Below, in pieces: positions 29,900-42,500 of a stretch of DNA of 64,000 nt. How positions within the stretch are numbered: the first letter of the stretch is position 1; each line of letters begins with the position of its first letter. Made by a program: the position numbers and the translations under genes. This stretch comes from Cololabis saira (taxonomy: Eukaryota; Chordata; Actinopteri; Beloniformes; Belonidae), in contig NC_084591.1 of assembly GCF_033807715.1 (NCBI RefSeq), forward strand, positions 45,965,868 through 46,029,867. The letters run 5' to 3'. The notes beneath the pieces are model-generated. The model searched no databases, was not told the DNA's origin, and saw only the letters and a program-made list of their open reading frames with translations.

Positions 29900-30520
29900 C
29901 AGGGGTCGGCAACCCAAAATGTTGAAAGAGCCTTATTGGACCAAAGACACAAAAAACAAATATGTCTGGAGCCGCAAAAAATGAAAAGTCTTGTATAAGC
30001 GAAGAATGAAAGCAAATGCCGAAAGGCGAAATGTCGAGAAAAAACTCTAAATGTCTAAAAGTCTTGTATAAGCCTTAGAATGAAGGCAACACATGCTGCA
30101 TGTATCTATATTAGTTATAACTGGGGAAGATTTTTTTTTCATTATGCACTTCGAGAAAAAAGTCGAAATGTCATGATTAATGTTGAAGTACAATCTTGAG
30201 AAAATTCGAAATGTTGAGAAAAAAAGTCAAAATTTCGAGAAAAATGTTGAAATGTCGAGAAAAAAGTCAAAATGTCAAGATTACCAGTAAAAAGGAATGG
30301 AAAACGGTAGAAAATAGAGGAAAAAGGGGAAAAAAAGGAAAAAGAAAAGAAAGAAAAAAGAAAAAAAGATAAAAAAGGAAAAAGAAGAAAAGAAAGAAAA
30401 AAGAGAAAAAAAAAGAAAAAAAGAAAAAGAACAAAAAGGTCACACATTTTTGAAAAAGCTCCAGGGAGCCACTAGGGCGGCGCTAAAGAGCCACTAGGGC
30501 TCTAGAGCCGCGGGTTGACC
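29900..30520 (+). mobile_element. hAT MITE 'GGGGTCGGCAACCC', copy 1
   Basis: Left end CAGGGGTCGGCAACCC followed by AAAATGTTGAAAGAGCC. The interior has repeated GAAATGTCGAGAAAAAAGTC units and a purine-rich stretch. The right part is GCTCCAGGGAGCCACTAGGG then AGAGCCGCGGGTTGACC, with the last bases degraded. The left flank is TGCTAGAC. Confidence 0.75.
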
Positions 30521-31293
30521 AAATAGCAATGAAAGTGCTATCTATATTCATATTTAGTGTAAACTTGTTCTGTCTGCCTGGCCCTCACAACATTTCACAG
30601 CCCACACTAGGCCAAGCTCATAAACTGGGACATGAGCTCTTGTCAATGGTATAACTGGGTCCCAGTGCCAAGATTAGCCCATCTCATTGCCAAATGTTTC
30701 ATCTATCTAGGAATTTTTTTCACAGTTTTACACATTTTCTGTCCGAAGGCTAAAGCCCGGATATATTGTAAAAAGTGCAGCAGAAAAACACAACAGCCAG
30801 ACGTGTAGTGGATGATAACACACATGGATGAGACTGAGGGATGCTGCTGATATGACCCTTTGTGTTCGGGGGCGTTTATTAAAATTGGAGCAACATTAGT
30901 TCTCCTTCTAGATCTCATCAGAACTGTCACTGCAGCATTTTGGATCAGTGGCAGGCTTTTTAGAGATCTAAAAACGTATTTTAATCATGAATTCAAAAAC
31001 AAATCCTGGTCAAAGGTTTCTTGATATAAAAATGTGTATTCTTCTGCAATTATTACATGAACATAACATGAAAAACGGTAGGTAAAAACTCCCCTTTAGG
31101 AGGGAAGAAACCTTGAGCAGGACCTGGGGGGTATGGGGGGGCCTCCTACATCAGGTACAATACAGGTGTTCCTCTAAAGCCAATATTACATTAAGATGAA
31201 TTACTTTTGCTGAAGTAACATTTTATTTACATTCATAGTGTAGAGTACTTTTACATTTGTTTGATGGACTGGTGATCAATACAGATCTGAACA
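30521..31293. other. Intergenic, no gene seen
   Basis: Near 31,075-31,190 there is a fragment (GGTAAAAACTCCCCTTTAGG then AGGGAAGAAACCTTGAGCAG) that looks like part of a retroposon family also represented at 45,838-46,015. Nothing else recognised. Confidence 0.4.
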
Positions 31294-31423
31294 GGATGGA
31301 TGGATGGATGGATGGATGGATGGATGGATGGATGGATGGATGGATGGATGGATGGATGGATGGATGGATGGATGGATGGATGGATGGATGGATGGATGGA
31401 TGGATGGATGGATGGATGGATGG
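31294..31423. repeat. (ATGG)n microsatellite, ~130 bp
   Basis: Perfect tetranucleotide tandem; the MDGW and SIHP frames over it are artefacts. Confidence 0.97.
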
Positions 31424-31525
31424 TGAACCATGAAGGAAGGAAGCAGTGTGGTACTTGGACTTTGTCATCTTTCTTACGTTACTTTTCCTTTCTTCTCCTG
31501 CTTAATATTAAAGCCTTCTGAGTAA

Positions 31526-32453
31526 TTTTTTATTTTTATTTTTTTTTTTATTATTGAACACAATTTATAAACAATAAAATCACATTTTATACAAACTGCT
31601 AGTAGAGGAAATATAATATAAGAAAATAGAAAATTTGGAGTATCATGAACAAGAGACATGTAAACAAAAAATAAGAGACAAGTAAAGTTAATACAAAGGA
31701 ACAGTAAGACATTTTAAAGCAAATAGCATCAACATTTCCGAAAGAGACTTAAAATAAAAGATACTATATTTTTTTGCAGAGTTATTTGACTTAATATTTT
31801 TTATAGAGACAAAAAAACTTTTGAAAACATTTATAAAACATTGGAAAGAGGCTTCATTTTTCTCCACTTACTACAATATATGTGGTATTTAGCCAGTGAG
31901 AGAATGACATTAACCAAGAAGGACACTGATTTGTCAATTGTATCTATATAAAAAATAATGTTAGCGATTTCTAATTTTGGAATGTCATTCATTTTTAAAG
32001 ATAACCAATTTCTAATTTCACGCCCAAAGATTTGTAAGACAGGACACAATAGAAACATGTGATCAATTGATTCTTCAGATTCATTACAAAAAGCACAGGG
32101 GTCAACTTCAAATTTAAATCTTTGTCTCAAAAATACAGCGGTTGGATACATTTTTTTAATCAATTTAAAATTAGTTTCTTTGACTTTGGGGGGAACGGGC
32201 CATTTCATATAGTTTGAGTGGCTTTTTCTAATGTAGACAAACTTAAAGACTGTGAAGTGTCAGAATATAACCCTCTGTGATAGTCGTTAAATGATCTCCA
32301 CTTAAAGACAGCACTTATAAACTTGTTATTACATTTCTTATCCAATAATCCATAATCCTCAATAACTAACACAGGATGTGTTGTCTCCATATCTCCACAC
32401 ATTAGAGCACTTTTAATCAAATGAATAAGTGGCAGGGGAATGGCTTTACAAAC
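31526..32453 (-). mobile_element. L1/Tx1-like LINE 3' end, minus strand
   Basis: The minus strand encodes two overlapping ORF2 pieces. 32,465-32,205 reads LICSALMCGDMETTHPVLVI-like sequence; 32,208-31,831 reads MKWPVPPKVKETNFKLIKKM and the knuckle CAFCNESEESIDHMFLLC. A poly-T run at 31,538-31,550 marks the A-tail. A frame change at about 32,205 inactivates it. The 5' end coincides with the hAT MITE that starts at 32,454. Confidence 0.78.
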
Positions 32454-33160
32454 CAGAGGTGTCAAGTAACGAAATACAAATACTTTGTTACCTTACTTAA
32501 GTAGAAATTTTGGTTATCTATACTTCACTGGAGTAATTATTTTTCAGACGACTTTTTACTTTTACTCCTTACATTTTCACGCAATTATCTGTACTTTTTA
32601 CTCCTTACATTTTAAAAACAGCCTCGTTACTCTATTTCATTTTGGTCTTTAAATAAAAACTATCCAGTTAAATTGCTCCATCCGGATAGAGTGAATTTGG
32701 TTGTGGTTGTTTCAGATGTTCTTGTCCAGTTTTGTTCTTACATCCGTTCCCTCAGATTCCTGCAACTAAACTTGGATGTACATTCCAATAAAGGTTAGGA
32801 TAAATGATAACATGCCTCTGAAGTTTGACTTTTTGCACCATTACAATACTTATAGGCAACTAGTCATCATATCTCCTGCTCTCTGAAACACATGTTAATG
32901 CTCAATAGTACACATTATGGTTCTTTAATATATTTGCATTATACTAAGATGCATTCATTTTCAATGGCTTTTGTCCTTAATGGCTTTTTTCCCCATTACA
33001 TTACTTTTACTTTTATACTTTAAAGTAGTTTTGAGTACTTTTATACTTTTACTTGAGTAAAAAACTTGAGTTGATACTTCAACTTCTACAGGAGTATTTT
33101 TGAACTCTAGTATCTATACTTCTACCTGAGTAATCAATGTGAATACTTTTGACACCTCTG
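32454..33160. mobile_element. hAT-like MITE (CAGAGGTGTCAAGTA ends)
   Basis: Ends CAGAGGTGTCAAGTAACG and CAGAGGTGTCAAAAGTATTC (complement), with subterminal TTTACTTGAGTAAAA-type repeats in both orientations. The flanks (TTACAAAC / TCTGCATG) do not match, so no target duplication is visible. The related element at 57,405 has one. Confidence 0.72.
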
Positions 33161-33272
33161 TCTGCATGACAATGTAAACCTAAAGCCTTCCGAGCTGCTG
33201 CCCTGTGTAGCCGAAGGTGGGTGGACTTCTCATTCTGCGCGATGCAGATCTACAGTTTAAGACCCCACGAAA

Positions 33273-33345
33273 TCTCGCGATGTCATGAAGTCTCGCCGGA
33301 CCCCGCGCTCAGAGTTGTTCGATGGAGGAGGAGGCGGCCATGTTG
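33273..33345 (+). promoter_or_regulatory. lsm14a: lsm14a proximal promoter motifs
   Basis: TCTCGCGA (33,273-33,280), the core of the palindromic CGCG promoter element, and GCGGCCATGTTG (33,334-33,345), matching the YY1 CCAT core, lie 125-200 bases upstream of the start codon in CpG-rich DNA without a TATA box. Motif matches only. Confidence 0.55.
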
Positions 33346-33470
33346 TAGCAGCGTCGTTCGGAGTGAACCAAACTGGACACATTGCTGCGGAATCGCTTCT
33401 GCTTGCCAAGCGGTTGAACGAGACATCTCGTTCGGTTTTCTGTCACAAGCGCCGAGCTCCGAGAGCCATC

Positions 33471-33591
33471 ATGAGCGGCGGCACGCCATACCTGGGCAGT
33501 AAGATTAGCCTGATCTCCAAGGCCGAGATCCGCTACGAGGGGATTCTGTACACCATCGACACCGAGAACTCTACGGTGGCGCTGGCTAAAG
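33471..33591 (+). CDS. lsm14a: lsm14a exon 1 (start of LSm domain)
   Basis: [20 protein letters not shown] onward to STVALAK, donor AAAG/GTGAGA, phase 1. The intron opens with runs of GGGACTGGGG and then (GGACCC)n. Confidence 0.96.
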
Positions 33592-36500
33592 GTGAGACTG
33601 GGACTGGGGCTGGGGCTGGACCCGGACCCGGACCCGGACCCGGACCAGAGCAGTAGTTTAAAGCGTGTTGGCAGGTGATTGACTGTTGTTTTCCTGACAG
33701 CACGGGGGCTGCTTGAACATGGGACCCGGTGTTCTGACGATTTCTGCTCCCTTGCAAAAAAAAGCCCCCTAATGGTTTTCTACCTTTGTAGAGCTACAAT
33801 TTTACTGTGTTTTACTCCTTAAACCACGTTCTTTTACCCCCAATTGGTCCTTGTCGCTTGCCAGGCCGTTATTGTAAATAAGAATGTTATTAATGACCTG
33901 CCTGGTTAAATAAAGGCGAATGACTGTATGAATATCAAATAAAGCGATAGAATTGTCGTTTTTTTTTCCTCTTTATCGTATAATGTTAACAAAGTGTTAT
34001 GCGATTCATGTCATGGGTAGTGTATTTTGAAGGATCAAATACTCAACATCCCAATATTATCAGTTTAGCGTGACAATCCAACTTTGAAAATCGACTGTGC
34101 GCATGCGCAGAAGCACACAGTAGCGTTTGTCGGCAGGTAGCAGAAATTGGCAGAACACCTGGCAATTCGTTGAATCACAGTGGGAGCTCTAACTCTGGCT
34201 GACTGAATATCAGCGATCAAGCTCAACGCAGTTTCGCTTTGTAACACGAGTCTGACACCCAGCCCATCAATAGATGATGAAAACAGTGATCGATCATGAA
34301 AACAGTTCCGATCCAGCCCTGGTCGTAGGCGTGTGACGTCACCGCCTCCTCAACAACAACATCCGAACACGAAACGGATTTCACATTATTTTGGAAGGAT
34401 GTGTTGTTTGTTTGGTGTTTTTGACCATGTAACGATTAGAACAAAGCCAAAAGAAACATTTATTATTAATTTGTTGATTATCCTTGCAACATTTCACATC
34501 CACGAATCCAAATTCTTACACAAAAAATCCTCTTTTTTTTAGTTTTTCATGTGAATTCAATCAGTATGTGGACTCTATTAAGTTGTCTACAAATTCAAAA
34601 GCAATGAAAACCATACATGTAAAATATTTTGGCTTTTTGTTATAATTTCATCCCCCCTGTTTTGTATTTTATCTGATTTATACTCTTTATATGTTATAGT
34701 TCAACTTGACATTGCATAATTTGAAGATATATGAAGACATGTAATCATTGTACTTTTTGCAAATGTTAAATAAAATAAAACAAACAACAACATCCGAACA
34801 TGACGAAAAATAATAAAAGAGATATATACACTACAGGGCTCTGAAAATACGTTTTTTTAAGTGTGGAGACCTTTTTTGATAAACCCGCCACACGAGTGTA
34901 GTAGTTCATTTTTGACAGATACCCGTATTTGGTTGCTGACGTCTCAGGCCTTGTCATTTTGTTTCTACAATCCGTTTTACTTTTCAACTATACTGTGTTT
35001 CAATAAGTGCCTTGTAGCAATCGGTTTCTCACTCTGGACATTTTTGTAATACAAACATATGTTGTAAAATGTCAGTAAGCAGAGTATAAGCCTAACATCA
35101 CTGAGTGACAGCAGGGGTGAGGGAAGTTCACTGTGGGGAGGGACTTTAATGTTAATGTTTTGTTTATGTGAAAGTGAAAATCAATAATAAGAAAAGAGAG
35201 CAGTGTTTTGTCCTCTTGATCATGGGCAGCCCCTGTATGTATCTGCTGCGCTGCAGATACATACAGGGTTTAACAATGACAGTTTATACAACATTTTAAA
35301 CAGGCAGGTCACACAGGTGAATATTGTCAAAGTACAGATGTATCAACTGACAATTTTCCAGTCTGACCAGCTGATTTTTTTTTACCAGATCAAATGCATA
35401 CAAGTACAAGTACAAGTCAATCAATGAAATACAGGAGAAGTTGCAGGATGTTGTACTGACTTTATTAGGTATGCGCAGCAGGTAGAGGATGCTGTTTTCA
35501 GGGTTGGATTAAGTTTGTTGCCCCAAACGTTTTGGTTGTTCTTTTACTGGTTAGTTTTGCATTTCAGGTTATAGAATTATTCTGGACACATATGAGTTTC
35601 TTGACTGTACCATTATTATGTGCTTACTGACCTGGAGAATGATTTCTGAATGCCTTCATTTACCTTACTTACCATATAAAATACAACAACATTAAAATAC
35701 AATAATTTCTCAAAGCTGTAAATATGTATTTTATAACCAGGAAGGAAACAAAGAAAAATGTATTAGCATTTATATTAGCACTGACATTACAAGTGTCAGT
35801 CAGCCAAGAATTGTCTGTTTTCAACACCCGATGTTGATGAATTGGTGCAAAAAGCTTCATCTTGACTGGTCATGTTCGTTTTCCTTCATCAGTCTGTTAG
35901 TGATGCACTCGCCTGCATCAAATTTACGCAAACATTTGTCGTGGCTGTGGTTGGACAAACTCAGGGCAGTGACATAAAGACCCGGTAGAACCCTAAGCAT
36001 AAACATAGTTTGCCGTCACTCACCACAACCCAAACTTGGAGCAAGAAAACACACACATCCAGTTGTCTAGGTCACATACCGGTACAAAAAAAAAGCAACG
36101 AGGTCTTTAGGAATTACACAGTTGTAATTATTCTTTCCTGTTTATTCTCTAAAGTGACAGCTCACCGGTCATGTGATCAGTCAGGTGACCTGTCCACAAC
36201 GGAGTTAAATAAGCTAGTGGAGTGTGCTTTTAACACCATGATTGTTTTGTGCTCGTCAGTGCGTTCCTTTGGCACAGAGGACCGACCGACGGACAGACCC
36301 ATCCCACCCCGAGACGACACCTTCGAGTACATCATCTTCAGGGGCAGCGACATCAAGGATCTCACTGTGTGTGAGCCGCCCAAACCAACATGCTCTCTGC
36401 CCCAGGACCCGGCTATCGTCCAGGTATGTTCAGGAAGATTATATCACAAATTGTACTCCATTTCATTAGTGAAGCTCATTTTTTCCTCTACCAGAGGAGA

Positions 36501-39500
36501 AAACCCTATTGCAGGGGTCTTCAACTAGATTATTCAGGGGCCACATCTGCAAAAGACTGTATGGAGAGGGCCGCACTGCGTGCGCACAAAGTGCACAGGC
36601 GGAAAATTTGGGCATTTTCAAAATGTATTTTTCACTCAAAGACGAAGATTTGTGTATAATACATTTGTGCTCAGAAATGAGCAGGAGAATATCTGTCTAG
36701 TTTACATATCAATTATGTATTAATTGTCTCCAGATTTAGTCATTGTGAATGTTAAATATAATATTCAGATAAAGAAATATTATTTTAAATGCAAGTTCAC
36801 TTTGAAACCATACATTGTGCAAACTTAATGAAGTTGATATTGACCTACTTTTAATAAAACACGCCATAATGACAAAGCACCACTTTCCACCAAGATTTCC
36901 TTATTTGAATATTATATTAAGCATTGAGCAAAAGCATTTCAGTCCATAGTAGCCAGTTTGATGTTATAAATAAGCAACCGAAATAGCTCCTTTATTTATG
37001 ACACATCTGTGCATTATATCAGCAAAACAAAACAATCACATGAAATTATAGGAGGCTTAGAAGTTCATTGAGATTCAAATGAAAAACATTTCAGGCCAAT
37101 CCTAGAAGCTAATGATGTAAACAAGTCCTCTATAAACGGAGGTTAAAACAAATAATGTGTCAAACATTATCAGTGTGCAACACTGGCAAAAAACCCACAG
37201 TAATAAAAACATCTCTAGCAGAGATTAACATGTACAAACACTGTCCAATGAATCCTTAACCAACTGAAAAGACTACCAAGCATCTTAAACTTTTAGTAAT
37301 TAACAAAATGCGATATGTAAACCATGTTAGTTTCACTTACTTCCTCACTTCCGGTCGGCGGCCGGAAGTGACATTAAGCAACGATATATAAAACGATTTA
37401 ATATATATATTAAAAACATTAATAACTAGGCATGAAATATGACCAGGGGCCACATAAAAACTCCTGGCGGGCCGCAAGTGGCCCGCGGGCCGCCAGTTGA
37501 ATATCCCTGCCCTATTGGGTCTTTAACGTGAGCTGTCCTTCTGTCTCTCTTCTTCTCTGCCCTCCAGTCGTCAATAAGCTCCAGCTCTTCCTCGGCCGCC
37601 GGCTCTGCCCCGACTCCGTTCCAGTCGGCGGGCTCCTACGGCCTCTTCAACAGAGCACCGGTTCCAGTTCCCGCCTACAACCAGTTCAGCACCAGCCCAC
37701 TCGTGTCTCCCCAGTTTGGGCCTGTTGGTGTTGGTAAGTGCAGACAGTTGAACGTGTGAGAGATGTGGTGCTGGAGAAGCCGTGTCATGGTGGGAGCCGG
37801 GGCTCTGCTCTGTACGCTGTTCAAGGGTTCAGGGTCTCTCTGTGGCTCTGTACCACGTACAACATGCGGAAGGCTTGCTCCATGGCATCTGAGGCATATG
37901 TTGTCTCCCCTCTACAGACTTCTATTTTTTAGTCTGTTGTCTGAAACGATTCCTCAAATAATTCGATTACAAAAAATGATGGAGCAATTTTCTCTTCCTT
38001 CGAGGAATCGTTTAATTTTGCAGCTCAAAGCTGGTATTTCGCCCGGACTATGTTTAATGCGGCACAACGCGCTGACGCCGCGCACGTAAAGGAGGAAGAA
38101 AGAGGCTGATATGTTTGTTTTTTGTAACATGCCATGCTCAGGAAATGAGTCTGCAATGGCCCAGATGGGAGACACATGTAGCTCAGTGCTTAACTTTTAT
38201 TTTTAATCCACTCTATCTTCTTCTGGTCCGTTCTCCTATATGTTCCCCCTCTAACCCGGTACATACATAGGTTCCTCTAAACAATCTGTTCCCGCTACAG
38301 TTTTAACTAAAAGAAAATGTGCTCCAATACAGCAGGTCTCATCATTTTATTTTGAACACTGACAAAACTCAAAATCTTAAAGACTTTAGAACTTAAAATT
38401 TGCCTGACACAAATGAAAGTTCAATTGAAACACGTGGGGAAAACACCTAACCTTTTAAGTGATATGTGTTATCAGGTGTAATGGCATTTTTAGGTTAGAG
38501 ATAAGAACATTTCTTGGTTCTTTTATTCACTGCTCTCCTGGTGGCACTGCAGTTTCTCTCACTGCTGCTGCTACTTGCAGTCATGCTGAACACTGAGTGT
38601 GTGAGTCTTTTGCCAGTGTGCTTGATAAATGCTTCCATAGCAGCATTTTAATACAATTACATACCAAAAAATAAAATTAAATAAAGCCAGACAGTCCGAC
38701 CCAACAGAGGTCCAAATTATTTATTTAAAAAGCACACTGGACCCGGTCCAAACCTGCGTTGGGGCAGGTAGAACACCAGGGGCCAGTAGAGTGTAAGTGA
38801 CTGTAGTTTCATAAACCCATTGTGACTCTGCAGAGGTACACGTGGTTCTGATTAGGCCTGGGCAATAAACCCAACATTTACCAACATTCACTGCGATGAC
38901 CAACGTCAATTTGTGTCGGTAAAACAGTGTGTTGATTAAAAAAATAAAATGGCATATTTTTGTCTGTTTGCTGATAGGCTAGTTCCATTCCCCTTTTAAG
39001 ACGATGTACAGCATATGTGTAATCACGTGACTCCACCCATCCAGTATGCCGGCTAAGAGTTATTGTACGTTTATACCTTTATCGAGGTAAAACTGCCCAA
39101 TTTATGGTGATATTGATTTGAGGTCATAGCCTCAGTTCTAATCATACTAGCTTATGGGTCAGCTGCATCAAAGCTCCCCATGCAAGTTATTCAATCAGTC
39201 TAGATCAGGGGTCTGCAACCCAAAATGTTGAAAGAGCCATATTGGACCAAAAACACAAAAAACAAATATGTCTGGAGCCGCAAAAAATGAAAAGTCTTGT
39301 ATGAGCCTTAGAATGAAGGCAACACATGCTGCATAAATCCATATTAGTTAGAACTGCGGCAAGATTTTTTTTTCATTATGCACTTCGAGAAAAAAGTTGA
39401 AATTTCGAGAAAAAAGTCGAAATGTCAAGATTAATGTTGAAATACAATCTTGAGACAAAAGTAGAAATGTTGAGAAACGAGAGAGGAAAAAAGGAAAAAA

Positions 39501-42500
39501 TATTGAGATTAAAAAGGAAAGGAAAAAGGAGAAAAAAAGAAAATAAAGAGGGGAAAAAAAGGAAAAAAAGGTCAAACATTTTTGAAAAAGCTCCAGGAGC
39601 CACTAGGGCGGCGCTAAAGAGCCGCATGCGGCCCTGGAGCCGCGGGTTGCCGACTCCTGGTGTAGACTACATTCTAGAAGTGATAAGACTGGATGTTCCT
39701 TCTGCAGAGTAAATGGAAAGCTGATTTTAGATAGATAGATAGATACTTTATTAATTCATCTCGGGGGAAATTCAAAGTAACCTGCATGTCCTGTTAGTCA
39801 GTTCTTCACATGAACCCTCTAAATTTGACACAAGTGGATTTTGCTTGTACATAAACAAGCATTTTAAAATCATCTTTCTTTTTGATGTTATCTAAGAAAT
39901 GTAGAACAGAAATGAAAGTGCAGGTCAGTAAGTGATGCACTCGTACATGCCCAGTTGTACTTGTATTATTGTGCAGGCGTGATTGAAACAAGCTCAGGTG
40001 TTCCCCTGCTGGACCACACTCACTTTAATCCAGTACAGCTGCTTGTACGTCCTCACAGTTATGTTGGAGCCTGTTGGTTTACTTAAGGCACACGGGGTCT
40101 GCAGGTCCCACACGTTTCATGCACACTCACACTTCACTCATCACATGTGCATCCACACTATAATTAAGCGGGAATCTTCCAACGCTGCCAGAGAACGGGG
40201 ATCGTGCCATCCTTGAACTAAGCCCTCATACTAGTCAACTAGTCCCAATGCCTGGGCGGGTTTCTACTGTAGATACACCCTAAAACAACAATGTGGGCAG
40301 CACATTTGCATAGAAGGGTTTGGGTAGACCTGTGGAGGCTTGAAGGGTACATTCATACCCGTGATGGTTTTTACCTCCAGGGAACAGTTTATGACACTTT
40401 GTCCTGAGAGTCCACCATCACCAGAGAGGAGCAGTAATGAAGGTTACTGTATTTTACTAATAACTATCCTAGTGTTAGCTGCTTCAATCAGCTTACTTCT
40501 AGGCTTTGGTTATGGTTAGTGGACAAATGAACTCTTTCTACTTTTAGGATTTACTTTTTTACACGGCGCGCGTCGCCGTGTAACCTATGCCGTAATCTTT
40601 GCGTTGGTGTAACGCAGAACCATAAATCAGCCTTTATTCTGGCGCGGTTCGAAAAAGACAAGCAAGTGATTATATACATTCACTGAGTTAATATTATGAA
40701 AGTAAAATATTTATTTCTCGCTAGAAATGTTTTTATGCAGAAACTAATTCAAAATATTGATTTTATTCATAAGAAATGTTTTTTTTTTAAATTCAGTCCA
40801 CAAATGACGACGAAAAGCATTCTGGGAAATTCTGGGAACAGCCAATCACAGAGTGAGCTGTTTGACCGACGGCCCGACGCCGATTCGACATGTCGAATCG
40901 GCTGAAAAGGTCCCGACGGGCGGCCGACCTGAGGCAGCGTGCGGGACACACCGGGAAAACTAGGCCGACAGACCCGCACCGACAGCCCGACGGCCGATTT
41001 TCGCTTGGTGTGTCAGGACCTTAACATGTTTCTGGGATGGAACATTTTGCAGCAACGGTAGAACAGTAATGATCAGTCTGGGATTCAGTCCTCTGGCTGT
41101 TAGTGGGCCAAATACTGTGACTATTGATCGTATTGATTTGGTTGAGTTGTATCAGCATGAACTACTACCACAAGTGACCAGACGTGGAGGTTGGAAACTT
41201 GAAATGTTTTGAAGAGAGGCTGAGCAGCTGTTATCCTCACCTTTCTGATGTGACATCGCTGCTGCACAGCGACAAACATGCGTGTCAGAACAGCGGTGGC
41301 AGATCAACACAGTCCTGGTGCAGATAGTCTATCACCAAATATTTGATTCCGTTTCTAACTCTGCTCTGCTTCCTGCCCCCAGTCGGTCACCGCCGGTACG
41401 ACGTGCTCTACTCACGTACTACGCGAGCGACGTTGCAGCCGGTTTTGAACGCGAACGCAGGCTCAAACAGCGTGTATATTCACTCCCTAACTAGGGCTGA
41501 AACTAACCACTATTTTAATAGTCGACTAGTCACCGACTATTGAAACAATTAGTCGACTAATCAGATAATTAGTATTTTTTTCTTAAATTTAGTATGAGGT
41601 TGCTTTAATTATGTGGCAAATGATAATAAACACAAGAAAGATGGGTACTTCAATAAAAAATAGATATTTAATTCAACTTCTTTGGACTGCATGCATTTAA
41701 TTTAAAATACTTTTGTCAGACACAGTCAGGCATAACGTTAAAGCTTTCTTTTAAAGCCAAAATACGCTTAATATCTTACCAAGGCGAGTCCTTTTCGTTC
41801 AACACTCCGACGTGCTTTCTCTTCAAATGCTTTTGCGTTACTAACGTGCTCCCGTGATAAGCACGGTCAGCTTTGCAAACCTTGTAAGTAATCTTTTTAT
41901 TCACCGTATCCAGGCTAAAATGCTCCCAAACTTTTGAAGTTTTGTTACCTGCATTTGCTGTACAGGACGCCGTCATTTTTGTTTACCGGCTATCACTGGG
42001 CACCACTGTGCATGCGCGACTCTCTGCAGAGATTGTATTGAAGTGAGACGCCTCACTCCGTTGGAAAAACACGTCTGGCGACAATAGTCGACAATGGAAT
42101 TCATTGTCGACTATTTTGATTATCGTTTTTGTCGACAACGTCGACGAATCGTTTCAGCCCTATCCCTAACGCTGCTCTGTGCTGCTTCTCCTCTCCAGGT
42201 CGCAGCAGCCCCAGCCTGGACTCTCTGCGGAAGAGTCCGACTCTGGAGCAGGTGATCCAGGGCCCGTCAGCTCCGGTCTCCGCCACCACAGCTCCGGCCC
42301 CCGGTCTGGGCCGCAGGAGTCCCACCCACAGCCGCACGGCCCCCGCCGCCCCCGGCCAGAGCAGTCAGAAGCTGCAGCTGCAGGACGGCCTGGACACGAG
42401 GAGGGGGGAGGCGGCGAGGGGAGGACGCAGCAACCAGGGCTGGTCTGCATCTAGAACCATCTCTGCAGTCGCCAGGGCTTCCTCTGCAGGACACCCACAC

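Noticed and set aside
29734..30447. Phe/Ser/Leu-rich frames in the T/C-rich strand (also at 39,348; 42,882; 47,823; 53,830)
   Set aside because: Translations of the TTTCTCGACATTTCGACTTT-type repeats inside the MITE family; not proteins.
31223..31521. SIHP and MDGW repeat proteins
   Set aside because: Translations of the (ATGG)n run.
33221..33502. 93-codon frame overlapping lsm14a exon 1
   Set aside because: Out-of-frame shadow of the promoter and exon 1; the lsm14a frame is the conserved one.
36010..36528. 172-codon frame around lsm14a exon 2
   Set aside because: Only 36,260-36,423 is exon; the flanks are intron read-through.
41384..41486. Possible extra lsm14a exon after CCCCCAG
   Set aside because: Acceptor and phase are acceptable, but no good phase-1 donor follows, and the peptide ([15 protein letters not shown]...) does not resemble LSM14A.
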